Source: JAKBCQ01 sp021807585 (lineage in GTDB: Bacteria > Planctomycetota > Planctomycetia > Isosphaerales > Isosphaeraceae). From it: a stretch of 33,750 nt of DNA. The position numbers and the translations under genes are program-made. The stretch spans positions 1 to 33,750 of the forward strand of contig DAHWFG010000261.1 of assembly GCA_027325115.1 (NCBI GenBank), read 5' to 3'. Below are positions 17,557 through 25,750 of the stretch, piece by piece. The notes below the pieces were generated by a model. It ran no database searches, was not told the origin of the DNA, and saw only the letters and a program-made list of their open reading frames with translations. Each line of letters opens with the position of its first letter. Positions within the stretch are counted from its first letter, which is position 1.

Positions 17557-18007
17557 AGCCGCCGGGGTCGCCGAGTCGAGGACGAAGGTCGCGATCGCTC
17601 GCGGTTGAAAACGCGGAGCGGTATGAACGAGAGCCGACGACAACGCGGCTTTTTGCGGTGATCAACCGTGCCGGCGCGGCGGTCGTACGGTCTCGATCGA
17701 GCGGCGCGGCGAATTGGACGGCTGGAGAAAAAGCGGAGAATGGGTAACATCCTTGCCGATAACGCGCAGTGCGATCGCCTTCAACCGCGGGTTGATCTTC
17801 CTGGAATGGCGATCGGATCGTAAGATTCCGCGGCTTCTTAACGACTGGCCGAAGGAAGGGACTCCGGCGCCGGGCGGTCCGAAACCGTTTGAGGCGTCTC
17901 CCCCTCGCCGTTATGGAAGGGCGAAGCGATCGATCTCGACGATTCGGTCGTTCTGGAGCTGAGATCGAGGCGGAGAAATAAGCCGCGACGGGGGATGAAG
18001 TTAGGCC
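17557..18007. other. Intergenic region before the ABC exporter genes
   Basis: About 450 bases without a credible gene. Short open frames in it (for example 17714-17962) read as basic, low-complexity peptides with no ribosome site, so I do not call them. I see no clear terminator for pyrC and no clear promoter for the permease, although both are expected here. Confidence 0.4.
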
Positions 18008-18877
18008 ATGACGACGAGGACGAGCACGACGGTCCCTCACGCCGAATATTTTCCGCACGAGCGGAAGCGGACGTTCCACCCCGCGCTTTTGGTCGCGCCT
18101 CGCCGTGAGATTTCAGAGATCGTCCGATTTTGGCCCGTGATCGGCAACATGGTGATCCAGGAGCTTCGCGTTCGGTATCAGCGATCGTTCCTCGGCTTTT
18201 TTTGGACGTTGCTTAATCCGATTTTGATGATGACGGTTCTGGGATTTGTCTTTTCGAATCTTTACCAGGGACGAACGGGAGAGAATTTCACTCTGTATCT
18301 GTTCGCGGGGATGGTTCCTTGGGGCTTTCTTCAGGCTTCGATCGGCGAATCGGCGCTCTGTTTCATTGTGAACGAAGGTTTAATCAAAAAGATTTATATT
18401 CCAAAGATTGTATTTCCGTTAACGCGATTACTGATCAATTTGACGACGTTGGGATTCACATTAACGGCTTTATTTCTGATGTTGATACCCTTGGGGGCGC
18501 GGCCGAGCTTTGCGCTCATCGCGCTTCCGGCGGCTTTGATTACGCTTGCGGGTTTCGTGTTGGGGCTGAGCCTGATCGTATCGACTTTAAACACGTTTTA
18601 CCGCGATTGCGGACATCTGGTCGCGGTTTTTTTGCAGGCGTGGTATTTCGCGACGCCGATCATCTACAAACCCGAGTTTTTGCCGCAACGGATTCGATGG
18701 TGGCTCGTGTTCAACCCCGCGTATCCGATCGTGAAGCTGTTTCAGGACATATTGGCGGGGGGACGGTGGCCCGATTGGCCGACCTGGCTGATGGCGGCCG
18801 GGATCGCCGCGACGAGCGTAGGAGTCGGTTATGCCACATTCAAGAGTCAAGAAGATAAGTTGGTTTTTCGGCTCTAA
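18008..18877 (+). CDS. ABC-2 type polysaccharide exporter permease (Wzm/KpsM-like)
   Basis: The 289-residue membrane protein has a cytoplasmic head of about 55 residues, the amphipathic interface stretch VIQELRVRYQRSFLGFFWTL (about 49-68) typical of Wzm/TagG permeases, then six hydrophobic helices and a short tail. With the ATPase encoded next, it would move a lipid-linked polysaccharide across the inner membrane. ATG 18008 has only a weak ribosome site (TTAGG close by), so the start is moderately sure. Its last 47 bases overlap the start of the ATPase gene in another frame, which strongly suggests co-translation. The nearby nucleotide-sugar dehydrogenase and glycosyltransferases support a surface polysaccharide role; a teichoic-acid-like polymer is less likely in this kind of cell. 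Confidence 0.9.
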   Translation: MTTRTSTTVPHAEYFPHERKRTFHPALLVAPRREISEIVRFWPVIGNMVIQELRVRYQRSFLGFFWTLLNPILMMTVLGFVFSNLYQGRTGENFTLYLFAGMVPWGFLQASIGESALCFIVNEGLIKKIYIPKIVFPLTRLLINLTTLGFTLTALFLMLIPLGARPSFALIALPAALITLAGFVLGLSLIVSTLNTFYRDCGHLVAVFLQAWYFATPIIYKPEFLPQRIRWWLVFNPAYPIVKLFQDILAGGRWPDWPTWLMAAGIAATSVGVGYATFKSQEDKLVFRL

Positions 18878-19664
18878 CGGACCGAGCGGCCGGGCGCCGA
18901 TCGACTCGCTGCCGCCGATCGAGCTGCGCGACGTTTCGCTCCGATTTCGGAGCTATCACGATAAGCAATATACGCTTAAGCGAGCCGCGCTGGATTTGAT
19001 TTTACGCCGCGCCGAGCAGCCGGCTCGATCCGAGTTCGCTGCGCTTTCAAATGTTGATCTGCGGATCGGCGCAGGCGAGCGGGTGGGGATCATCGGCGGC
19101 AACGGCGCCGGCAAGAGCACCCTCCTCCGCGTCCTCGCCCGCATCTACCCCCCCACCGCGGGAGTCGCTCGGATCCGCGGCGTCGTCGCTCCGTTAATAG
19201 AAATGGGCGCGGGATTTAATCATGAACTTTCTGGAAAAGAGAACATTTTATTAAATGGTGCAATGCTGGGATTTTCACGCAAACAAATGCTTGAAAAAGT
19301 TCCCGGAGTGCTCGATTTCACCGGGCTCAACGAATTCGCCGATCTCCCCTTGAAGTATTATTCAAGCGGCATGTACATGAGGCTCGCGTTCGCGATCGCG
19401 ACCGAGGTCGAACCCGACGTGCTCCTGATCGACGAATCGCTCGGAGTCGGCGACGCCGCATTCGTCGACAAAGCCAAGGCGCGGATTCGCGACGTCATGA
19501 ACAAAGCCAAAGTCGTCGTCGTCGTCTCGCACGATATGGCGGCGCTCCGCGAACTATGCGATCGCGGCGTGCAACTCGAACGCGGCCGAATCGTCCGCGA
19601 CGGCCCGATCGACGAAACGATCGACGCCTACATGGAACAGGTTCATCAATCTCAAGTCGCTTAG
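18831..19664 (+). CDS. ABC polysaccharide exporter ATPase (Wzt/KpsT-like, short form)
   Basis: The 277-residue ATPase has Walker A GGNGAGKST (89-97), the Q-loop region APLIEMGAGF with no typical Gln, as in Wzt/TagH proteins, signature YYSSGMYMRL (176-185), Walker B DVLLIDE (196-202) and switch His234 (SHDM). An extra stretch of about 60 residues between the first beta strand and Walker A is normal in this family. AGGAG at 18820-18824 lies 6 bases before ATG 18831, supporting this start despite the overlap with the permease. The protein ends soon after the nucleotide domain, so it lacks the C-terminal carbohydrate-binding domain of the long Wzt proteins that recognise a capped chain end. It most likely pairs with the preceding permease. 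Confidence 0.93.
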   Translation: MPHSRVKKISWFFGSNGPSGRAPIDSLPPIELRDVSLRFRSYHDKQYTLKRAALDLILRRAEQPARSEFAALSNVDLRIGAGERVGIIGGNGAGKSTLLRVLARIYPPTAGVARIRGVVAPLIEMGAGFNHELSGKENILLNGAMLGFSRKQMLEKVPGVLDFTGLNEFADLPLKYYSSGMYMRLAFAIATEVEPDVLLIDESLGVGDAAFVDKAKARIRDVMNKAKVVVVVSHDMAALRELCDRGVQLERGRIVRDGPIDETIDAYMEQVHQSQVA

Positions 19665-19676
19665 TGATGATTCATA

Positions 19677-21872
19677 ATGAGATATGACGATGATGACGAT
19701 ACCGACCTGGACGACGATGACGATATCGACCTGGACGACGAGGACGATATCGACCTGGAGGACGACGAGCAGATTGAGGAGACGCCGCGCCGCGCCGACG
19801 TGATCGTTCCCGTCTACCGCGATCGCGAGACGACGTTTCGCTGCCTTGAAAGCGTGCTAAAGCGATCGGGAGAGACGCTCGGTTCGCTCATCGTCGTCGA
19901 CGACGCATCCCCCGAACCGGGGTTGGCCGCCGAACTCGATCGTCTCGCCGAAAAAGATCCGCGAATCAAACTCATTCATCTTCCAAAAAATGGTGGATTT
20001 GTTCATGCGTGCAATCGAGGACTTCGAGAACGATCGGGAGACGCGGTGTTGCTCAACAGCGATACCGTGGTGACCGAGGGTTGGCTCGCCGAACTCGCCG
20101 CGGTCGCGCACGCCGACGACCGCACCGCGTGCGTTTCGCCGCTTTCAAATAACGCCACGATTTGCTCGGTCCCCAAGTTTTGCGCGGCCAACGAGCCGTT
20201 CGCGATCGCAGCCGAACTCGTTCTCGAGGCGACGAGCGACCTGCCGCGCAGCACCAAGATCCCGACGGGCGTCGGTTTCTGCCTGTACATGCGCGGCGAA
20301 GCGATCGACCTCGTCGGCGAGCTCGATCCGATCTTCGGCAAGGGATATAACGAAGAGAATGATTGGTGCATGCGAGCGCAACTGATGGGGTTCGTCGCCC
20401 GGCGGGCGAATCACGCTTACGTGCACCACCTGGGAGGCGTGTCGTTTCAGGATCAAAAGAACGCGCTCGACGACCGAAACGCGCGAATCCTCAACGAACG
20501 TTATCCTCATTACTTATCACAAGTACGTAATTTCTGCGACGGCCTCGAAGGACCGCTCGCGGCCCGCGCCGTCGCGGCGTTCGTCTCGCCGACGATCAAG
20601 GTCGCTCTCGACCTCCGCCACCTCTCGCCCGACCCCGTCGGCACCTGCGGCTACGCGACGATGCTGGCGCGCGAACTCGCCCGCCACCCCAAGATCGATC
20701 TCGCCTTGATCGTTCATCGTGCCGAACAGGCGCGGGGAATCCCCGCGCGAATCGTCCTCGCTCGCAACTTTCAAGACGAATTCGACATTATTCATAAACC
20801 CGCGCAAGTGTTCGACGAACGCGATCTCGATCTCCTTTTCCGCTCGTCATCTCATATTGTAATTACATACTTAGATATGATTGCAACGAGGGCTAAGGGA
20901 GTTCTTCAGGGGCCGAAAGCCGCCGAGCGTTATCTCGCGACGAGCCGGCTCGCGCTTCAGGCGGCGTCCAAGACGATCACAATCTCGGATCACGCGCGCG
21001 AGGAGATCCATCGCGAATTCCATATCCAAGAATGCAAGATCACCGTCACATATCTGGGCGTCGATCACGAGCGGTACGCGCGCTCGGCCGCGGAGAATGC
21101 ATCGAGTTCGGCGGGAAACGTCGCTACGGAGCGATCGAAGCGGTATTGGCTTTCGGTCGCGACCGATTTCCCTCATAAGAATCTGGATAATCTCTTAAAA
21201 GCTTACGCGATCGCCCGCGGATTGTGGACCGAAGGCGATCCTCCCGAACTCGTCCTCGCGGGCGGACGAACTTCGATCAGAAACGGCGTTTACGCGCGGT
21301 TCGCCGCGGGATTCGCCCCCGAGGGCGTGCGGTTCCTGGGGCAAGTGACGGACGACGAGCTGACGCGGCTCTATCAAAACGCCGAGGCGTTTGTTTTCCC
21401 CTCGGTCTATGAAGGCTTCGGTCTACCGATCCTTGAGGCGATGGCCGCGGGAACCCCCGTGATCGCCTATCCGATCAGCTCGATTCCCGAAGTCGGCGGC
21501 GACGCCGTTTTATACCCCAAAAGCTTCACCCCGGCCGATCTCGCCGCGGCGATGATCGAACTCGCTCAAAATGTATCGTTACGTCAAAGCTTGATTGAAT
21601 CGGGACTTGAACAATCTTCTCAATTCACCTGGAGTCGAACCGCTCGGGAAACCTACGAGGCTTACCTGCAAGCGATTTATGAATCGAACGAAGAGGCGTA
21701 CGCCGCGCGTAATCAAACCGCCGAGGCGATCCTTGCCTGGTCGCGAGGCGATTCGACCCCGTTCTCAAACCGCGTTCGAAGGCTTCGTCGCCTCTTGGGC
21801 CGAATCCGTCGCTCCCTGCGACAAAAAGGATTGAGCGTGATCGCCGCGAGGCTCTTTTCAATATTCCATTAA
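19677..21872 (+). CDS. Bifunctional GT2-GT4 glycosyltransferase with acidic N-terminal repeat
   Basis: The 731-residue protein has three parts. Residues 4-33 are almost pure Asp/Glu with three near-copies of an eight-residue unit. Residues about 40-290 form a GT2 domain: VIVPVYRDRETTFRCL, VVDDASPE, NGGFVHACNRGL, the SDT metal motif at 128-130, and NEENDWCMRA. Residues about 305-700 form a GT4 domain (GT-B fold): LRHLSPDPVGTCGYA, FPHKNLDNLLKAY and the donor-site EGFGLPILEAMAAGTPV near 580. Such double-domain enzymes often add two successive sugars to a growing chain. ATG 19677 lies 12 bases after the ATPase stop with no strong ribosome site, so translation may be coupled. The gene probably belongs to the exporter operon. 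Confidence 0.9.
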   Translation: MRYDDDDDTDLDDDDDIDLDDEDDIDLEDDEQIEETPRRADVIVPVYRDRETTFRCLESVLKRSGETLGSLIVVDDASPEPGLAAELDRLAEKDPRIKLIHLPKNGGFVHACNRGLRERSGDAVLLNSDTVVTEGWLAELAAVAHADDRTACVSPLSNNATICSVPKFCAANEPFAIAAELVLEATSDLPRSTKIPTGVGFCLYMRGEAIDLVGELDPIFGKGYNEENDWCMRAQLMGFVARRANHAYVHHLGGVSFQDQKNALDDRNARILNERYPHYLSQVRNFCDGLEGPLAARAVAAFVSPTIKVALDLRHLSPDPVGTCGYATMLARELARHPKIDLALIVHRAEQARGIPARIVLARNFQDEFDIIHKPAQVFDERDLDLLFRSSSHIVITYLDMIATRAKGVLQGPKAAERYLATSRLALQAASKTITISDHAREEIHREFHIQECKITVTYLGVDHERYARSAAENASSSAGNVATERSKRYWLSVATDFPHKNLDNLLKAYAIARGLWTEGDPPELVLAGGRTSIRNGVYARFAAGFAPEGVRFLGQVTDDELTRLYQNAEAFVFPSVYEGFGLPILEAMAAGTPVIAYPISSIPEVGGDAVLYPKSFTPADLAAAMIELAQNVSLRQSLIESGLEQSSQFTWSRTARETYEAYLQAIYESNEEAYAARNQTAEAILAWSRGDSTPFSNRVRRLRRLLGRIRRSLRQKGLSVIAARLFSIFH
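19692..19763 (+). repeat. Three 24-base tandem repeats coding for acidic residues
   Basis: Units at 19692-19715, 19716-19739 and 19740-19763 encode DDDTDLDD, DDDIDLDD and EDDIDLED. The copies share the core GACGATATCGACCTGGA, with one Thr/Ile and two Asp/Glu changes. The repeats sit at the very start of the GT2-GT4 gene and are in phase with its codons, so gain or loss of a unit would keep the frame. Confidence 0.85.
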
Positions 21873-21893
21873 TTGTTATGTGTCAATAATTAA
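21869..21893. terminator. Weak AT-rich hairpin between convergent genes
   Basis: TTAATTGTT at 21869-21877 can pair with AATAATTAA at 21885-21893 (one G-T pair) around a 7-base loop, in the gap of 24 bases between the ends of the two glycosyltransferase genes. It has few GC pairs and only an A-run on one side, so it is at best a weak bidirectional terminator. Confidence 0.25.
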
Positions 21894-21896
21894 AAA

Positions 21897-23144
21897 TCAA
21901 TTGGTTGTTTTTGTCTTTGATTCAAGCTCTCGACGCGTCGAAATCGGCCCTTTGAAAAGCGGTTGACGCGGGGGTTTCGGCCGATGAGTCACGCGTTCCA
22001 GGAACTCGACGATTCGTTCGTGAAACCGCGCCGTGGAAAATCGCTCGGCGCGTCTCCTTCCCTCAACGGCGTCGTGAGGAGTTCCCTCGGCCTCCCACGC
22101 GTCGATCGCGGCGGCGAGCCCGTTAGTCGAATCGTCGACGTAGACGCGTCCCACGCGATCGTCGACCGTCTCCGCGACTCCTCCCTTCCCCAGCGCGATC
22201 ACCGCCGCGCCGCACGCGAGCGCCTCGATCGGAGTGATCCCGAAATCCTCCTCGCCGGGAAACTAGAGCGCGCAACATCGCCTCAAATGATCACGAATTT
22301 CCTCGTCCGATGCTCGTCCCAGGAACGAGACGCTCGGGCCCGCGATCGTCTCGAGCGATTTCCGTTCGGGGCCCTCTCCGATGACGACGAGCCGACGCGC
22401 CGTTCGCGTACACGCCTCGACGGCGCGCTCGATGCGTTTATAGGGAACGAGAGCCGAAACGCAGAGATAAAAGCTTTCGCGAGCGCCTGCCGCCGGGGTG
22501 TAAAACTCGACGTCGACGGGGGGAGGAATCAGAACGCTCGAACGTCCGTAACACGTTGCGATCCGTTCACGCACCGTCTCGGAGATCGCGATAAAATGAT
22601 CGACTCCGTCGGCGGTGCGCCGATCCCATTCGCGCAAGTAATTGAGCAAAATCCGCGCCGCATTGCGCTTGAACGATCGAATCGGCCAGCGGTCGAGATA
22701 CGCGTCGCGCAACTGCCACGCGTAACGCATCGGCGTAAAACAATAACAAACATGGGGAACTCCAACCGGCGTTCGTACCGATTTGGCGACGCAATGGCTG
22801 AGACTGAACACCAGGTCGACTTCGCCGACCCGCCACGTTCGCGCCGCCGCGGGCATCAGCGGCAGCCAATGACGGTAATGACGGTCGATCCCCGGAATAT
22901 TTTGCAGAGGAGACGTTTTTATCCTCATGTTTTCGATTGTTTGACTTAACGAGCCGCGTCGATGAAGGAGCGTGTGGATTTCGGCGTCGGGGAAGATTCT
23001 ACAGAGGATTTCGAGGCATTTTTCACCGCCGCGCATTCCCGTGAGCCAGTCGTGCGCGAGCGCGACGCGGCGGTTTTTCAAGGAATTCGCCGCACTCGCG
23101 CTTGAATCACCGCGCGCGGAAAAAACATGGGCGTCGGCGTCCAT
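21897..23144 (-). pseudogene. GT4 glycosyltransferase interrupted by an in-frame TAG
   Basis: Two open frames in the same phase, 22263-23144 (293 residues) and 21897-22262 (121 residues), together make one complete GT4 glycosyltransferase of about 415 codons. The first opens MDADAHVF after a strong ribosome site (GGGGAGG), then ALAHDWLTGMRGGEKCLE, DHFIAISETVRERI and YFLCV-like strand LCVSALVPYKRIERAV, up to RRCCAL. The TAG at 22263-22265 stands exactly where relatives have a hydrophobic residue before FPGEEDFGITPIEALACG, and that donor-site motif follows intact, as does the C-terminal helix. Neither fragment alone has the complete active site. The break could be a true nonsense mutation (one change from TTG), a sequencing error or a readthrough site. 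No other damage is visible. It is the fourth glycosyltransferase or exporter gene of the cluster, on the opposite strand. Confidence 0.85.
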
Positions 23145-23206
23145 GCCGGCCCTCCCCTGTGTTCGAGTATTTGACGGGGTGGAAAGTTCGCGAGAATGCG
23201 ATGCGA

Positions 23207-23235
23207 ACGTTATCCGGTCGGTCGATTTTGGACAA
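23207..23235 (-). promoter_or_regulatory. Sigma70-like promoter for the broken GT4 gene
   Basis: Read leftward, TTGTCC (23235-23230) and TAACGT (23212-23207) are 17 bases apart, 63 bases before the ATG at 23144. The -10 box is poor, so confidence is modest. Confidence 0.35.
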
Positions 23236-23431
23236 GGCCGATCCGAGCCGAGGCCCGTTCCTCCTGATCCCCCGGTCCCCCGATCTCATCGCGTGGGAGC
23301 GTCGAAGTGCACTCGATGCGATCGTTCTCTCGGTGGAAACCGACGGATCTTCCGTTCCGTTCCGATGCGATCCGATTCAAAGCGGACTCGATCGCGTTCC
23401 GATCGGCTTGCGATATTCCCGGGTTATTTCG

Positions 23432-23460
23432 TTACAACCGTACATTCGCCCGGATACAAT
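23432..23460 (+). promoter_or_regulatory. Sigma70-like promoter for the YhcG-like nuclease
   Basis: TTACAA at 23432-23437 and TACAAT at 23455-23460 are 17 bases apart. The nuclease start is about 150 bases downstream, leaving a fairly long leader in which I see no clear structure. Confidence 0.5.
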
Positions 23461-23608
23461 CAATCCCGGTTCGTCGCCTTTGGGCCGGCGATTCACTTCG
23501 GAACGGCTGTTGAAATACACATGCGATGCGTTCTTACTCCGCCGTATCCGTCGACCGTCGAATTACAAAGATCAAAACGATTGTTGATATCAATTCAAGG
23601 CCGATCTG

Positions 23609-25009
23609 ATGAGTTCAAGCCGGAGCGGATCGAAAACTCAAAATCGAACTCGATCATCGCGGTCCGTCGCTTCTGCGATTCAACACAAGCGACCGACGGG
23701 TTACGACGACGTTCTCACGGGCATGGTTGAGCTGTTGGATTCGGCTCGGAGATCCGCGGCGAGGGCCGTCAACTCGGTGATGACGGCGACTTATTGGGAA
23801 GTCGGCAGGCGGATCGTCGAATTCGAACAGGCCGGCGAGGAGCGGGCGCGATACGGCGCAAACCTTTTGGAACGGCTCGCGGTCGACCTGACGAACAAAG
23901 TCGGTCGAGGATACTCGCGGCAGAACCTACAACAAATGCGTCAGTTCTATCTGGCGTATCCACCAGAAATGATTTATCGAACCGAGGGAGGCGAATCCGG
24001 GTCGAAATGCCAGACGGCGTCTGGCGAATTGACGAAGGCGTCGAAATTGGACAAAAGAGCGAAGAATGGGGTCGATCGATCTCGTCAAATCGATCGAAAA
24101 TCTCCTTCGGAACCAATTCGCCAGACGCCGTCTGGCGAATTGACGAATCATCCGAGTTCGGGGCGGAATCAAGGGACGGCGCGCGATAAAAACGCGAGCA
24201 AATTGGAAAAGACGACGATTGTAATGGATTCGATAAGGCGTGTTGAAATATTGGAACGGATCTCTTCTTACTTTCGTCTTTCATGGTCGCATTATGTGCA
24301 GCTTCTTAAGGTTGAAAAGCCCGAATCGCGCGAGTTTTACGAAGCCGAGGCGCTTCGATGCGGGTGGACCGTGCGTCAGTTGGAACGGCAAATCATGACA
24401 CTTTTTTATGAACGTACTTTGGCTTCACGGAACAAGGCCGCGATGCTTAAGAAAGGCGCCGTACCCGAGCCCGATGAAGTTCTTTCCGCCGAGGAGGAGA
24501 TCAAAGATCCGTTTATTCTGGAGTTTCTCGATCTCAAAGACGAATACTCCGAAACCCAATTGGAGGAAGCGTTGATCAAGCAACTCGAGAACTTTTTGAT
24601 GGAATTGGGGAGCGATTTCGCGTTTCTCGGCCGTCAGAAGCGACTCAAGATCGGCGACGAATGGTATCGCATCGATTTGCTTTTCTATCACCGCAGGCTC
24701 CGATGTTTGGTGATCGTCGACCTAAAAATCGGCAAATTCACCCACGCCGACGCGGGACAGATGCATTTATATCTCTCTTACGCGCAAGAACACTGGACCA
24801 GGCCCGAAGAAAATCCTCCCGTCGGTTTGATTCTATGCACGCGCAAGGATAACTCGGTCGTTCATTACGCGCTTGACACCTTACCGAACAAGATCCTCGC
24901 CGCCGAGTATCGCACGAATTTACCCGACGAAAAAACGTTGGCCGCCGAATTGGAAAAGACGCGGAGAATGCTCGACGCGAACCCGACGATCAAAGGACGA
25001 TCGAAATAA
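23609..25009 (+). CDS. YhcG-like PD-(D/E)xK nuclease (DUF1016 family) with internal repeat insertion
   Basis: The 466-residue protein has a DUF1016 N-terminal helical domain (about 35-128: YDDVLTGMVELLD, TATYWEVGRRIVEFEQ, GYSRQNLQQMRQFYLAYP) and a C-terminal nuclease domain (about 218-440: LSWSHYVQLLKV, FYEAEALRCGWTVRQLERQI, then the PD-(D/E)xK core Asp356 and Asp371-x-Lys373 in IDLLFYHRR...VDLKIG). Between them, about 130-215, is a polar insert with the repeated peptide QTxSGELT, encoded by palindromic DNA. Family members are thought to be nucleases found near restriction and defence genes; YhcG's own role is unclear. ATG 23609 has a weak ribosome site, and the first 30 residues are Ser/Arg-rich, so a later start is possible. 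A good promoter lies at 23432-23460. Confidence 0.9.
   Translation: MSSSRSGSKTQNRTRSSRSVASAIQHKRPTGYDDVLTGMVELLDSARRSAARAVNSVMTATYWEVGRRIVEFEQAGEERARYGANLLERLAVDLTNKVGRGYSRQNLQQMRQFYLAYPPEMIYRTEGGESGSKCQTASGELTKASKLDKRAKNGVDRSRQIDRKSPSEPIRQTPSGELTNHPSSGRNQGTARDKNASKLEKTTIVMDSIRRVEILERISSYFRLSWSHYVQLLKVEKPESREFYEAEALRCGWTVRQLERQIMTLFYERTLASRNKAAMLKKGAVPEPDEVLSAEEEIKDPFILEFLDLKDEYSETQLEEALIKQLENFLMELGSDFAFLGRQKRLKIGDEWYRIDLLFYHRRLRCLVIVDLKIGKFTHADAGQMHLYLSYAQEHWTRPEENPPVGLILCTRKDNSVVHYALDTLPNKILAAEYRTNLPDEKTLAAELEKTRRMLDANPTIKGRSK
24009..24025. repeat. 17-base palindrome inside the nuclease gene
   Basis: GCCAGACG and CGTCTGGC are perfect inverted arms around a single G. The right side continues GAATTGACGAA, identical to the right side of the second copy at 24114-24142; the left side has diverged. 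Confidence 0.85.
24114..24142. repeat. 29-base perfect palindrome inside the nuclease gene
   Basis: Two 14-base arms, CAATTCGCCAGACG and its exact complement, flank one C. It is the larger copy of the element at 24009-24025 and reads IRQTPSGEL in the gene frame. Because it is a palindrome, the opposite strand reads nearly the same peptide. Confidence 0.9.
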
Positions 25010-25138
25010 TATGATATCTAATGATATCAACTAATAAGTATGTTATAATTTCGTTCATGTCATGATCGCGTCGGTGAATCGCGGCGTATTTCCGCGAGGC
25101 GCCGACGACGGGTTGCTCGCCGCGTATGAACGGTCGGA

Positions 25139-25714
25139 TCAAGATAAGGTCGGGTTCGCACGTAACCAATCCGTCACTCGCTCGGCGTTCTCGTTTGAAG
25201 GAAAGACCGGATAAAAAACGTGCTCGACTCGCGCTTTGTGAACGACGAGCGTCAGTCGTTTCAAAAGCCGCGTTCCTTCGACCTCGAAGGTCGGCAAGCG
25301 GAGCGCTTCGCACAGTTTGAATTCGGAGTCGCTTAAAATCTCATAAGGTAAATGAAGCCTTGACGCCATTTCTTGTTGATATTCGGTCGTTTGCGTGCTG
25401 AGACCGAACACGTCGGCGTTCAGGTTGATGATTTTTTGGTAATGATCGCGGAAACCGCAAGCCTGGGGCGTGCAGCCGCGCGCTCCCGGGATCGCATCCC
25501 ACCCGTCGGGCAACGGACGTCCTGGAACGCCTGTTTTCGGATAACAAAAGATCACGATTCTCCGTGCGCTCGGGATCGAAAAATCGATCGTCCCCCCTGC
25601 GGTCGAGGCGAGCGATACGCTCGGCATCGCCGCGCCGACGAGACCGTTCGCTGCGCCGTCGTCGACGGGGCGGGGAAGATCGGCGGGCAAGGGAAAATCG
25701 GTTGGTTCTTTCAT
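25139..25714 (-). CDS. Peroxiredoxin (PrxQ/BCP-like)
   Basis: The 191-residue thioredoxin-fold protein would reduce hydroperoxides using thiols. It contains IVIFCYPKTGVPG (54-66) and then GARGCTPQACGFRDHY, in which Cys81 and Cys86 match the peroxidatic Cys and the resolving Cys five residues later in bacterioferritin-comigratory protein. The usual Pro-x-x-x-Thr before the peroxidatic Cys is altered, and an insert of about ten residues (RPLPDGWDAI) precedes it, which is unlike E. coli BCP but occurs in environmental relatives as I recall. Later parts (DVFGLSTQT, LPYEILSD) fit the family. No partner gene adjoins: 36 bases downstream of the fusion dehydrogenase gene, it shares its direction and might be cotranscribed with it. 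ATG 25712-25714. Confidence 0.85.
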   Translation of the reverse strand: MKEPTDFPLPADLPRPVDDGAANGLVGAAMPSVSLASTAGGTIDFSIPSARRIVIFCYPKTGVPGRPLPDGWDAIPGARGCTPQACGFRDHYQKIINLNADVFGLSTQTTEYQQEMASRLHLPYEILSDSEFKLCEALRLPTFEVEGTRLLKRLTLVVHKARVEHVFYPVFPSNENAERVTDWLRANPTLS

Positions 25715-25750
25715 AACATAATATCGTTATTATTAAAAGAGTGAAAATGT

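Larger units (their letters stand above)
23145..23608. other. Divergent intergenic region with two promoter candidates
   Basis: About 460 bases between the broken GT4 gene (leftward) and the YhcG-like nuclease gene (rightward). It carries one promoter candidate in each direction (23207-23235 and 23432-23460). The short open frames in it read as random basic sequence. Confidence 0.5.

Noticed and set aside
17714..17962. 82-residue frame upstream of the ABC permease
   Set aside because: Basic, low-complexity product without ribosome site or family resemblance.
22263..22265. Pyrrolysine or programmed readthrough as the preferred explanation of the TAG
   Set aside because: No readthrough signal or Pyl machinery is visible here, and relatives appear to have a plain hydrophobic residue; a mutation or base error is simpler.
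23102..23587. 161-residue rightward frame in the intergenic region before the nuclease
   Set aside because: It overlaps the broken GT4 gene start and both promoter candidates, has no ribosome site and reads as non-protein-like sequence.
25010..25138. AT-rich stretch with TATAAT at 25044-25049
   Set aside because: No -35 box at a fitting distance and no rightward gene follows; it lies between two converging genes.
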